The position numbers and the translations under genes were made by a program. The notes below the pieces were generated by a model. The model saw only the letters and a list, made by a program, of their open reading frames with translations, had not been told where the DNA came from and did not search any database. A stretch of 64,000 bases of DNA from Gordonia araii NBRC 100433 (GTDB lineage Bacteria; Actinomycetota; Actinomycetes; Mycobacteriales; Mycobacteriaceae): contig NZ_BAEE01000043.1 of the NCBI RefSeq assembly GCF_000241265.1, forward strand, positions 44,863 through 108,862, in the 5' to 3' direction. The first letter of the stretch is position 1. Each line of letters starts with the position of its first letter. This document shows positions 7,892-16,755 of the stretch, in pieces.

Positions 7892-9018
7892 TGATCGCCG
7901 ACGTGACGACCCAGAGCGGGCTGCGCGGATTCACCGTGGCGATCACCGCCGCCCGTCGCGCCGACGAGTTCGCCATGCTGCTCCAGCGCCGTGGGGCCCA
8001 GACTCTCAGCGCCCCGGCGATGGCCATCATCCCGCTGGCCGACGATGTCGCGCTGCGCGCCGCGACCGACGACATCATCGCCACGGCGCCCGATCTGCTG
8101 ATCGCCACCACGGGCATCGGGTTTCGCGGCTGGGTGGAGGCGGCGGAGGAGTGGGGGCTGGCCTCCGCGCTGATGTCTCAGCTGGCGACCACCCGGGTAC
8201 TGTCCCGCGGGCCGAAAGCGACCGGGGCGCTGCGCGCGGCGGGTCTGCGCGAGGAGTGGTCGCCGGAGTCAGAGTCGACCACCGAGGTCTTGGCTCACCT
8301 GCCCGACGACCTGTCCGGGATGCGGATCGCCGTGCAGCTGCACGGGGCGACCGACGACTGGGATCCCAATCCCGGGTTCCTGGCGGAGCTTCGCCGGCGG
8401 GGTGCCGAGGTGATCGGGGTGCCGGTCTACCGCTGGACCGCACCGGCGGACCAGGACCGATTCGACGCGCTTCTCGGTGAGATCGCTTCCGCCCGCGTCG
8501 ATGCCGCCGCGTTCACGTCCGCCCCGGCCGTGGCGGCGATGCTCGAACGCGCCAAGGAGCTGGGCCGGTCCGGTGAATTGCATGCGGCGTTGAACGGCCC
8601 GGTGGTGGCGTACTGCGTCGGCCCGGTGACCGCGGGTCCACTGCGGGACGCCGGCATCCCCAGCGTCGCGCCGGAGCGGATGCGGTTGGGTGCGCTCGCC
8701 CGCCTCATCGGCGACGATCTGCCGAAGCGGCGTCCCGAACTCTCCGTGGCAGGACGCCGGGTCGGCGTGCGCGCCAACGCGGTCGTCGTCGACGGCGAGA
8801 CGCGCGAGGTCTCGCCGTCGGGATTGGCGCTCATGCAGGCTTTGGCCGCCAACCCGGGCGAGGTCGTGTCCCGGTCGGAACTCCTCGCCCTGCTTCCGGT
8901 CGCCGGCGGCGACGCCCACGCCGTCGAGGTGGCCATCGGCCGCCTCCGCTCGGCACTGGGGGCGCGGGATCTGATCGCGACCGTCGTCAAGCGCGGCTAC
9001 CGCCTGGCGGTGGACTGA
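7888..9018 (+). CDS. nnaR: NnaR-type regulator: HemD-like domain plus OmpR-type winged helix
   Basis: The 376-residue protein has an N-terminal uroporphyrinogen-III-synthase-like domain (about residues 12-265; the ITAARRADEFAMLLQRRGA and APDLLIATTGIGFRGW segments) followed by a C-terminal winged helix (about 285-375; SPSGLALMQALAANPGEVVSRSELL and VEVAIGRLRSALG...VKRGYRLAV), the layout of M. tuberculosis Rv0260c and of NnaR. NnaR proteins are co-activators with GlnR of nitrate and nitrite genes, so a haem-pathway role is less likely. It is translationally coupled to narK: a GTG at 7888 or the ATG at 7891 overlaps the narK stop. It points convergently at the fdhF-like gene. Confidence 0.88.
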   Translation: MMIADVTTQSGLRGFTVAITAARRADEFAMLLQRRGAQTLSAPAMAIIPLADDVALRAATDDIIATAPDLLIATTGIGFRGWVEAAEEWGLASALMSQLATTRVLSRGPKATGALRAAGLREEWSPESESTTEVLAHLPDDLSGMRIAVQLHGATDDWDPNPGFLAELRRRGAEVIGVPVYRWTAPADQDRFDALLGEIASARVDAAAFTSAPAVAAMLERAKELGRSGELHAALNGPVVAYCVGPVTAGPLRDAGIPSVAPERMRLGALARLIGDDLPKRRPELSVAGRRVGVRANAVVVDGETREVSPSGLALMQALAANPGEVVSRSELLALLPVAGGDAHAVEVAIGRLRSALGARDLIATVVKRGYRLAVD

Positions 9019-9022
9019 GCGG

Positions 9023-11314
9023 TCACCCCGCCGGTTCGAGCCGGACCACAACCGCTTTCGACACCGGCGTGTTGCTCTCCAGGGCGGTGCTGTCGAGCGG
9101 GACGAGAACGTTCGCCTCCGGGAAGTACGCCGCGGCGCAGCCTCGCGCGGTCGGGAACGCGACGACGCGCAACCCGCGCAACACCCGGTCGGGCTGGTCG
9201 GCCCATTCGCTGTAGACATCGACGTGCTGGCCGTCGCGCAGACCGAGTTCGGCGAGGTCGTCGGGGTGGACGAAGACGACGTGTCGCCCCTTCTTGATGC
9301 CCCGGTACCGGTCGTTGAGGCTGTAGATCGTGGTGTTGAACTGGTCGTGGGAACGCACCGTCTGAAGCAGCAGCCGCCCCGGCGGGCATTCGACGTGTTC
9401 GAGCTCGTTGACCGTGATTCGCGCGCGCCCGGTCGCGGTGTCGAAGCGGCGTTCGTCGCGCGGACCGTTGGGCAAGACGAAGCCGTCCCGCGTCCGCGTC
9501 TTCGCGTTGTAGTCCGCACAGCCGGGTACGACTCGCGCGATGTGATCGCGAATCACGTCGTAGTCGCGGATCATCGCCGGCCAGTCGATGCCGTGGCGAT
9601 CGCCGAGGGTCGCGTGCGCCATCCCCGCGACGACCGCGGTCTCCGACCGCACCTGGTCGGAGATCGGCGGGATCTGTCCGTGCGAGGCGTGTACGGCGCA
9701 CACCGAATCCTCCACCGTGACGTACTGCGGGCCGGACTCCTGCAGGTCGACCTCGGTGCGTCCGAGTACCGGCAGGATCAGCGCCTCCTCGCCGGTGACG
9801 ACGTGGGAGCGATTGAGCTTGGTCGACAACTGGACGGAGAGTCGCGTCTTTCGCATCGCCGACTCGGCGACGCGCGTATCGGAGATCGCGCCGAGCAGAT
9901 TGCCGCCGAGCCCGACCCACACCTTGACCCGGCCGGCGTCGAGCGCCCTGATGCCGTGCACGGCGTCGACGCCGTGGTCGCGGGGCGGATCGAAGCCGAA
10001 CTCCGCGGCGAGAGCGTCGAGAAACGAATCGGGCATCTGCTCCCACACGCCCATCGTGCGGTCGCCCTGCACGTTGCTGTGGCCGCGGATGGGGGAGGCG
10101 CCGGCGCCCGGACGGCCGATATTACCGCGCAGTAGCAGCAGGTTGACGATCTCTTTGATGGTGTCGACGCCCTTGCGGTGCTGGGTGATGCCCATCGCCC
10201 AGCAGACGATCACGCGCTCGGCGCCGATATAGCGCGCGGCGAGTTCGTCGATCTCCTCCGACGGGACGCCGGTGGCCCGCGCCACCTCGCCGTCGTCGAG
10301 CGCGGCCAGGTGCTCGGCGAACGCCTCGAAACCGTCGCAGTACCGTTCGATGAACTCGTGATCGAGCACGGTGCCGGGCGCCGCCGCTTCGGCCGCCAAG
10401 ACGCGTCGGGAGACCGCTTGCAGCAATGCCATGTCCCCGCCGGAGCGGATCTGGATGAACTGGTCGGCGATCTTGAGTGCCTTGCCCAGATAGCCGCGCA
10501 CCTGCTGCGGGTCCTTGTAGCCGATGAGGCCCGCCTCGGGGAGCGGATTGATCGCGACGATCGACGCGCCGTTCTTCTTGGCGTGCTGGATGGCGGTGAG
10601 CATCCGCGGATGGTTCGTGCCGGGATTCTGGCCCATGATCACGATGAGATCGGCCTCGGCGAAGTCCTTGTACGCGACGGTCGACTTGCCGATGCCGAGG
10701 GAGTACTACATGGCCGCACCGGTGGACTCGTGACACATGTTGGAACAGTCGGGCAGATTGTTGGTGCCGAACGCGCGTGCGAACAGTTGGTAGACGAATG
10801 CCGCCTCGTTGGAAGCGCGCCCGCTCGTGTAGAAGGCGGCCTCATTCGGATCGTCGAGTCCGCGCAGCCGATCCGCGACGATGGCGAAGGCGGTGTCCCA
10901 CGAGACCGGCTCGTAGTGATCGGAATCCTTCGCCTTGTACACCGGCTCGATCAACCGGCCCTGCTGTCCGAGCCAATACTCGCTCTTGTCCCGCAGCGAG
11001 CTGATCGGGTTCTCGCGCCAGAAGGCGCGCTCGACCTTCAGCGGCGTCGCCTCCCAGGTGACCGCCTTGCCGCCGTTCTCGCAGAATTCCGCGAGTTTGC
11101 GGTGCTCGGGATCGGGCCACGCGCAACTCATACAGTCGAAGCCGTCCTTGTGGTTGATCTTCGACATCAACCGCACGGTGCGGGTCAGCCCCATCTGCTT
11201 GATAGCGGGTTCCATCGAGTGGAACACCCCGCCGATCCCCGCCGCGTACGTCTTGGGTTCGCCCACTTCGATATCCGCGTCCGTGTAGTCCTCGCGGGGT
11301 GCCTTGGCGCTCAC
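9023..11314 (-). pseudogene. fdhF: FdhF/YdeP-family molybdopterin oxidoreductase interrupted by an in-frame amber codon
   Basis: A 763-codon frame runs from a GTG at 11314 (overlapping the fdhD stop as GTGA) to 9023, but codon 203 is TAG (10708-10706). The upstream part encodes the N-terminal domain with HKDGFDCMSCAWPDP and NNLPDCSNMCHEST, where the Cys corresponds to the Sec/Cys molybdenum ligand. After the TAG the same frame continues with YSLGIGKSTV, GQNPGTNHPRML and the C-terminal MopB domain (NELEHVECPPGR, GHP-like dinucleotide-binding segments) for 560 codons without another stop. Family members oxidise formate-like substrates with bis-MGD. The remainder is intact, so this is either a recent nonsense mutation, read-through, or a base error. 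Confidence 0.85.
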
Positions 11315-12192
11315 GGCGTGCCTGCTTTCGCCGTCTCGACCGCTTCCCGGGCGCTGATGCGGTCGGCGCGGCTGTAGATGACCATCGAATCGTCGCGGAG
11401 GAAGCCGACGAGGGTGAGACCGGCGTCGACGGCGAGGTCGACCGCCAGCGACGACGGTGCCGACACCGCCGCGAGGATCGGTATTCCGGCCATGAGCGCC
11501 TTCTGAGTCAGTTCGAAGCTGGCCCGCCCGGACACCATGAGTGCGCATCCGCGTGCGGGCAGGCGATCGTTCATCAGTGCCCACCCGACCACCTTGTCGA
11601 CCGCGTTGTGCCTGCCGACGTCTTCGCGGGACACCAGCAGTTCGCCGGTGCCGGCGTCGAAGAGCCCCGCCGCATGCAGTCCGCCCGTACGGTCGAACAC
11701 CGCCTGCTGCGCGCGCAGCGCGTCGGGAAACCCGACGAGTACCTCGGCATCGAGGCGGGCTTGGTCGTCGGCGACGGTGTGGCGCGACGCGGTGCGCACC
11801 GAGTCGATCGTCGCCTTGCCGCACAGCCCGCACGCACTCGTCGTGGCGAAAGCGCGTGTGAGGCTCGGATCGGGCGGCGCGACGCCGGGTGCCAGTGACA
11901 CGTCGAGGACGTTGTAGGTGTTGAGTCCGTCGGCGGTCGCGCCGGCGCAGTAGCGGGCGGAGGCGAAGTCCTCCGAGGCGCCGATTACTCCCTCGGACAC
12001 CAGAAACCCCGCGGCGAGCTCGACATCGTGGCCCGGCGTGCGCATGGTCACCGCGAGCGAGCGTCCGGCCACCCGGATCTCGAGGGGTTCTTCGACCGCG
12101 AGGAAGTCGGCGCGCTCGGATCGCGACCCCGGGCGGTCGGCACTGCCGACGGTGAGACGAGAGATTCTGCGGCGAGCCGTGATGCGGGACAC
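11311..12192 (-). CDS. fdhD: FdhD, formate dehydrogenase accessory sulfurtransferase
   Basis: The 293-residue protein carries the FdhD hallmark TSACGLCGK with the paired cysteines near residues 120-123, the [10 protein letters not shown] beginning, and the [19 protein letters not shown] motif. FdhD passes sulfur from a cysteine desulfurase to the Mo-bis-MGD of formate dehydrogenases and is needed for their activity. It is directly upstream of, and overlaps, the fdhF-like gene, so the two are co-transcribed. FdhD itself looks intact although its likely client carries an amber codon. Confidence 0.94.
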   Translation of the reverse strand: MSRITARRRISRLTVGSADRPGSRSERADFLAVEEPLEIRVAGRSLAVTMRTPGHDVELAAGFLVSEGVIGASEDFASARYCAGATADGLNTYNVLDVSLAPGVAPPDPSLTRAFATTSACGLCGKATIDSVRTASRHTVADDQARLDAEVLVGFPDALRAQQAVFDRTGGLHAAGLFDAGTGELLVSREDVGRHNAVDKVVGWALMNDRLPARGCALMVSGRASFELTQKALMAGIPILAAVSAPSSLAVDLAVDAGLTLVGFLRDDSMVIYSRADRISAREAVETAKAGTP

Positions 12193-12227
12193 ACTTCCTG
12201 GGTAGCACCGACCGACCGCGCGGGCAA

Positions 12228-12233
12228 TAGGAT
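12228..12233 (+). promoter_or_regulatory. predicted -10 element of a leaderless transcript for the DUF1275 gene
   Basis: TAGGAT is followed by 7 nt and the ATG at 12241, with no Shine-Dalgarno between. Confidence 0.5.
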
Positions 12234-12240
12234 CGGCCGC

Positions 12241-12903
12241 ATGCCTTCGATCCGACCTCGTGAGTGGCTGCTCGCCGGAGTCTTGTCGAGCACGGCCGGG
12301 TACCTGGATGCCGTGGGCTTCCTCAACCTGGGGGGCTATTTCGTGTCGTTCATGAGCGGCAACACGACCCGGATGTCCGCGGAGGCGACCAACGCCGACC
12401 TCGTCGGGGCCGGCAAGGCGCTCGGCCTGATCGGACTGTTCTTCGTCGGCTCCTTCTTCGGCGCGGTGGTGTCGCGGTACCGCGACGGTCGCGTCAGCGT
12501 GCTCGCGGCGACCTCGGTGCTCGTCGCGGCCGCGGTCGCAGCGTCGTACCTGAGCTGGTTCCCGGTCCCGTCGATCCTCATCGTCGTCGTGGCGATGGGC
12601 ACGATGAACGCGACGTTCCTGCGCGACGGCGAGGTCGCGGTCGGGCTCACCTACATGACCGGCGCGGTGGTGAAGGCCGGACAGCGGCTGGCCGACGCCG
12701 TATTCGGCGGCCCCCGGTGGATGTGGCTGCGGCCGCTGGTGCTGTGGGCGTCACTCGCGCTCGGCGCGCTTCTGGGCGGCTGGGCGTACTCGGCGATGGG
12801 GCTGGCCGCCCTCTGGCCGGTTCTCATCCTGCTCGTCGGCACCACCGTTGCCACGTGGTCGGTGCGGCGCGCCGACGCTAAACCGTCACCGGCACGCGGG
12901 TGA
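12241..12903 (+). CDS. DUF1275 (YoaK-type) membrane protein
   Basis: The 220-residue protein has about six hydrophobic helices and the DUF1275 motif set: [29 protein letters not shown] near the N-terminus (split here over two helices), [27 protein letters not shown], and a final pair of helices. Family function is not established. I chose the ATG at 12241 over upstream starts because a -10-like TAGGAT lies seven bases before it. It is divergent from fdhD and converges on the chelatase gene, overlapping it by 26 bases. Nothing in the sequence ties it to nitrate use. Confidence 0.88.
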   Translation: MPSIRPREWLLAGVLSSTAGYLDAVGFLNLGGYFVSFMSGNTTRMSAEATNADLVGAGKALGLIGLFFVGSFFGAVVSRYRDGRVSVLAATSVLVAAAVAASYLSWFPVPSILIVVVAMGTMNATFLRDGEVAVGLTYMTGAVVKAGQRLADAVFGGPRWMWLRPLVLWASLALGALLGGWAYSAMGLAALWPVLILLVGTTVATWSVRRADAKPSPARG

Positions 12904-13588
12904 CCGCGGATTCGGCACGGCGGCACGCCAGTTCGACGACGGCCGGGTGCAGTCCCAGCGGAGCTGCCACGGCATCGGCCCCCGCCTCGTGGAGACGCCG
13001 GGCGAACAGACCGTCGGCCAGCAGGTAGGTCGCGATCGCGACGCGCGCCCCCGGTCGGCACTGCGACCGGAGTTCGGCGACCACGTCACCGACGGCCGGA
13101 TAGCCGGAGCCGTCGTCGGCGGGGATGACGAAGCCGATGCGCACGGGCGCGCCGACGCGCTGGGCCAGCAACCTGCCCATGGTCGCGACGTCGGCCTGGG
13201 CACGCCGATCGCGTGATCCCGCCGCGGCTAACACCACCGCGTCGCCGGGGTGCCAGCCGGCGATGAGCAACCGGGACAGCAGCGCGTCGGCCAGTGCGGC
13301 GTCCGGGCCGAGCGCGGGTGCGAGGAGCGTGGGCCGCTGCGCTTGGCGCAGATAGACGGGGAGGTCGGATCGGACGTGGTAGCCGCTGGCCAGGAAGGCC
13401 GGAACCACCCGCACCGGGTCGGCGCCGCCGATCCCGTCGAGGGCCTCGGCGGGATCGGGGCCCAAGACGTCGACGAACGCGGACCGGACGTCGTCGTTCA
13501 GGCGCTTCGACATCGCTTGGGCGAGATCACCGATCATGGCGACGCCGTGCGGGTTGCGCGTGCCGTGGGCCACCAGCAGCGTGGTCAT
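12878..13588 (-). CDS. sirohydrochlorin chelatase (CbiX/SirB family)
   Basis: The 236-residue protein starts MTTLLVAHGTRNPHG, the conserved chelatase opening with its metal-binding His, and contains a second copy-like segment with VVLAAAGSRDRRAQADV near residue 115, so it has the two-domain CbiX fold. ADPVRVVPAFLASGYHVRSDLP is the second conserved histidine motif. It inserts iron into sirohydrochlorin to make sirohaem, the prosthetic group of NirB. Its ATG overlaps the nirD stop (ATGA), so nirB, nirD and the chelatase form one operon. Confidence 0.9.
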   Translation of the reverse strand: MTTLLVAHGTRNPHGVAMIGDLAQAMSKRLNDDVRSAFVDVLGPDPAEALDGIGGADPVRVVPAFLASGYHVRSDLPVYLRQAQRPTLLAPALGPDAALADALLSRLLIAGWHPGDAVVLAAAGSRDRRAQADVATMGRLLAQRVGAPVRIGFVIPADDGSGYPAVGDVVAELRSQCRPGARVAIATYLLADGLFARRLHEAGADAVAAPLGLHPAVVELACRRAESAVTRVPVTV

Positions 13589-14007
13589 GACGCACTCGGC
13601 AGAGGTTTGCGGTAGCCGTCGGGCCGATAGCCGAACCGGATCTCCGGCGAGTTCGCGACGAAGACGGTGCCGTCGAGTCCGATCCTGGTGTCGTACACCG
13701 GAATCCGGACGCCCTCGACGTCGAGGCAGCGACCGTCGATGAGGCTGAAGGCCTGCTTCTTCAGTGGCGACTGTACGGTCGGGAAACCGTTGCGATCGCC
13801 GACGATCCCGCGCGACATCACGGCGGCGCGGCCGATCGGATCGATGTTGCCGATGGCGCGGATGCTGTCGTCGGCCAGCCGGAACAGCGCCACCTGGGCG
13901 TTGTCGGGCAGCAGCACGGCTACGCCGCGCAGCGGTTCCAGGCGGGAGAGCGGGCATGCCGCCGTCCAATCGCGGGTCCAGCGATGCAGGTCGAAGTTGA
14001 GGCTCAT
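13585..14007 (-). CDS. nirD: NirD, nitrite reductase small subunit
   Basis: The 140-residue Rieske-like protein matches NirD: CPLSRLEPLRGVAVLLP, AIGNIDPIGRAAVMSRGIVGDR, SPLKKQAFSLIDGRC and DGTVFVANSP. As in other NirD subunits, the Rieske fold lacks the usual pair of CxH cluster motifs, so it should not bind an iron-sulfur cluster. It pairs with NirB in NADH-dependent reduction of nitrite to ammonium. It lies 12 bases after nirB and overlaps the chelatase gene. Confidence 0.93.
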   Translation of the reverse strand: MSLNFDLHRWTRDWTAACPLSRLEPLRGVAVLLPDNAQVALFRLADDSIRAIGNIDPIGRAAVMSRGIVGDRNGFPTVQSPLKKQAFSLIDGRCLDVEGVRIPVYDTRIGLDGTVFVANSPEIRFGYRPDGYRKPLPSAS

Positions 14008-14019
14008 CGGATTCTCCGT

Positions 14020-16602
14020 TCAGGCGTTGGGCTCGGCCGCCGCGACCGGGGCGTTCGGCATGGGCGGTGTGCCGAGAAGCACCGGAACCTTGCGGCCGTT
14101 GTTCTCGGCGAAACTCACCGTCGGGTCGGGCGTGCCGGGGGCGTTGACGAAGGAGACGAAGCGCGACAGCTTGTCCGGGTCGTCGAGCACGCCCTTCCAC
14201 TCGCATTCGTAACCCTCGACGTGGCGCGCCATATCCGCCTCGAAGTCGGCCGCCAGGCCCAGGCTGTCGTCCACCACGACGGCTCGCACATGGTCGAGGC
14301 CGCCCTCTATGCGCTCCATCCACGGTGCGGTGCGCTCCAGACGCTCCGCGGTGCGGATGTAGTACATGAGGTAGCGGTCGATGTACCGGATCAGCGTCTC
14401 GGTGTCGAGATCGCCGGCCAGCAGTTGCGCGTGGCGCGGGGTCATGCCGCCGTTGCCGCTGACGTAGAGATTCCAGCCTTTGTCGGTGGCGATGACGCCG
14501 ACGTCCTTGCCGCGCGCCTCGGCGCATTCGCGGGCGCAACCCGAGACGCCCATCTTGATCTTGTGCGGCGAGCGCAAACCGCGGTAGCGCAGTTCGAGAT
14601 CGATCGCCAGCTGCACGGAATCCTGCTGGCCGTACCTGCACCAATCCGAGCCGACACAGCTCTTCACCGTGCGCAGCGATTTCCCGTACGCCTGCCCGGA
14701 CTCCATCCCGCCCTCGACGAGGCGCCGCCAGATCTCCGGCAGCTGGTCGACCGTCGCGCCGAACATGTCGATGCGCTGGCCGCCGGTGATCTTCGTGTAC
14801 AGGCCGAAGTCGCGGGCGATCTCGCCGATCAGGATGAGGTGTTCGGGAGTGATATCGCCGCCGGGCACGCGAGGCACCACCGAATAGGTGCCGTTGCGCT
14901 GGATGTTCGCCAGGAAATGGTCGTTGCTGTCCTGCAGCGAGGCCTGCTCGCCGTCGAGGATGTGGTCGGAACTGGTGGAGGCCAGGATCGACGCGACGGT
15001 CGGCTTGCAGATGTCGCAGCCGGTGCCCGACCCGAATCGCTGGATCAGGCCGGAGAAGGTACGGATCCCGCTGGCTTGTACGAGCTCGAACAGCTCGGCC
15101 CGCGAGACGTCGAAGTGCTCGCACAGCGCGGTGCTCTGTTCGACCCCCGAATCGGCCAGCACCTGCGAGAGCAGCGGCACGCACGAGCCGCACGCCGTGC
15201 CGGCGCCGGTGCACTTCTTCAGGTCGGCGACCGTGCATGCGCCGTCGGCGATCGCCGAGCACAACGTGCCCTTGCTGACGTCGTTGCAGGAACAGATCTG
15301 CGCGTCGTCGCCCAGGGCGCCGACACCGATGGCCGCCGCACCGTCGGTGGCCGGCGAGATCAGGCTGACCGGGTCGCCGGGCAGCGTCTGGCCGACCAGG
15401 GGACGCAGCAGCCCGTATGAGCTGGCGTCACCCACGAGGACGCCGCCGAGCAGCGTTTGCGCATCGTCGGAGAGGACGAGCTTGGCGTAAGTGCCGTTGA
15501 TCGGATCGCTGACCACCACGTTGAGTGCGCCATCGGTCTGACCGTGGGCGTCGCCGAAGCTGGCGACATCGACGCCGAGGAGCTTGAGCTTCGTCGATAG
15601 GTCGGCGCCGGGGAACTCCGCGTCGCCGCCCAGAAGCCGGTCGGCGACCACCTCGGCGGTGGCGTAGCCGGGCCCGACGAGGCCGTAGCAGCGGCCTTGC
15701 ACGGCCGCGACCTCGCCGATCGCGAAGATCGCCGGGTCTGAGGTCGCGCAGCCGAGGTCGGTGAGGATTCCACCGCGTTCCGCGACGTCGAGCCCGGCGT
15801 CCCGGCCGAGCTCGTCGCGGGGGCGGACACCGGCCGCGAACACGAGCAGAGCGGCGTCGACGACGGTGTCCTCACCAAGCGTGACCCGGAGGCCACCGCC
15901 GTCGACGGTCTCGATGTTCGACGTGGCGACCCCCAGCGACACGTCGATCCCGAGCTCGCCCACCATGCGGGCAAGATGTTCGCCGCCGGCCTCGTCGACC
16001 TGCTGCGGCATGAGTCGCGGGTTGTACTCGACGACGTGGGGACGCAGGCCGAGCTGACGCAGCGCGTTGGCGGCCTCCAACCCAAGGAGACCGCCGCCGA
16101 CGACGATGCCGACGGCATCGGGGTTGTTCGCCAACGCGCGCTGGGCGTCGTCGCGGATCGCGTCGAGGTCGTCGAGGGTGCGGTACACGTGGCAGGCGTC
16201 GGCGTCGTGGCCGGGAACGGGAGGGACGAAGGCGTAGGAGCCGGTGGCCAGCACCAGCGCGTCGTAGGCGACGGTCTGTCCGTCGGCGAGCGTGACGACG
16301 CGGGCATCGCGGTCGAGACCGGTGACCGCGTTGCCGAGGCGCAGCTCGACCTGCTCGTCGCTGCCGTAGTCGTTGCCGGTGAGGGCGAGCGCCGAGCGCT
16401 CCCACTCGCCGACGTAGCTGCTCAACCCGACGCGGTCATAGGCGGCGTCGGCCTCCTCGCCGAGGATGACGACGCGCCAGCGGTTGTCCTGGTCGCGGTT
16501 GCGGAGTGCTTCGACGAAGCGGTGGCCCACCATGCCGTGGCCGACGACGACCACGGTCCGTGGCTGCGCGGGGGGCTGGGGCTGTGCGGGCGCGGATGCC
16601 AT
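14020..16602 (-). CDS. nirB: NirB, assimilatory NADH-nitrite reductase large subunit
   Basis: The 860-residue enzyme reduces nitrite to ammonium. Residues about 20-330 form the FAD/NADH domain (VVVVGHGMVGHRFVEAL; GIVVGGGLLGLEAANALR). A BFD-like 2Fe-2S region lies at about 435-475 (CSCNDVSKGTLC...CTGAGTACGSCVP). The sirohaem/4Fe-4S domain follows, with GSDWCRYGQQDS near 650 and GVSGCARECAEARGKD near 690. I chose the ATG at 16602 because AAGGAGGAAC precedes it at ideal distance; an upstream in-frame ATG has no such site. It heads the nirB-nirD-chelatase operon. A candidate GlnR-type box lies 98 bases upstream. Confidence 0.96.
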   Translation of the reverse strand: MASAPAQPQPPAQPRTVVVVGHGMVGHRFVEALRNRDQDNRWRVVILGEEADAAYDRVGLSSYVGEWERSALALTGNDYGSDEQVELRLGNAVTGLDRDARVVTLADGQTVAYDALVLATGSYAFVPPVPGHDADACHVYRTLDDLDAIRDDAQRALANNPDAVGIVVGGGLLGLEAANALRQLGLRPHVVEYNPRLMPQQVDEAGGEHLARMVGELGIDVSLGVATSNIETVDGGGLRVTLGEDTVVDAALLVFAAGVRPRDELGRDAGLDVAERGGILTDLGCATSDPAIFAIGEVAAVQGRCYGLVGPGYATAEVVADRLLGGDAEFPGADLSTKLKLLGVDVASFGDAHGQTDGALNVVVSDPINGTYAKLVLSDDAQTLLGGVLVGDASSYGLLRPLVGQTLPGDPVSLISPATDGAAAIGVGALGDDAQICSCNDVSKGTLCSAIADGACTVADLKKCTGAGTACGSCVPLLSQVLADSGVEQSTALCEHFDVSRAELFELVQASGIRTFSGLIQRFGSGTGCDICKPTVASILASTSSDHILDGEQASLQDSNDHFLANIQRNGTYSVVPRVPGGDITPEHLILIGEIARDFGLYTKITGGQRIDMFGATVDQLPEIWRRLVEGGMESGQAYGKSLRTVKSCVGSDWCRYGQQDSVQLAIDLELRYRGLRSPHKIKMGVSGCARECAEARGKDVGVIATDKGWNLYVSGNGGMTPRHAQLLAGDLDTETLIRYIDRYLMYYIRTAERLERTAPWMERIEGGLDHVRAVVVDDSLGLAADFEADMARHVEGYECEWKGVLDDPDKLSRFVSFVNAPGTPDPTVSFAENNGRKVPVLLGTPPMPNAPVAAAEPNA

Positions 16603-16699
16603 GACGTTCCTCCTTGGGGCGTTGGGACCAAGGTAGGAATCGGGTGTTGCGCGAGTGTTGCCAAGACTGTTGCGCAGACATGACAAATATGGCTGCCGT

Positions 16700-16715
16700 G
16701 TTTCGGCCCCGTTCG
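16700..16715 (-). promoter_or_regulatory. candidate GlnR-type AC-n9-AC box upstream of nirB
   Basis: Read on the minus strand, CGAAC-GGGGCC-GAAAC has a perfect GAAAC right half and the AC-n9-AC core. It lies in the 153-base gap between the mobA-moeA gene and nirB. Confidence 0.35.
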
Positions 16716-16755
16716 CAATAGCGCACAGCCCGCCGACGGGTGCTGTGAGATGACG

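Noticed and set aside
7888..9018. Genuine uroporphyrinogen-III synthase for haem synthesis
   Set aside because: The C-terminal winged helix and coupling to narK point to the NnaR class of regulators, though residual enzyme activity cannot be excluded.
10706..10708. The TAG as a selenocysteine or pyrrolysine codon
   Set aside because: Selenocysteine uses TGA, and the family position for Sec is the TGT-encoded Cys nine codons earlier. No pyrrolysine genes are seen in the window.
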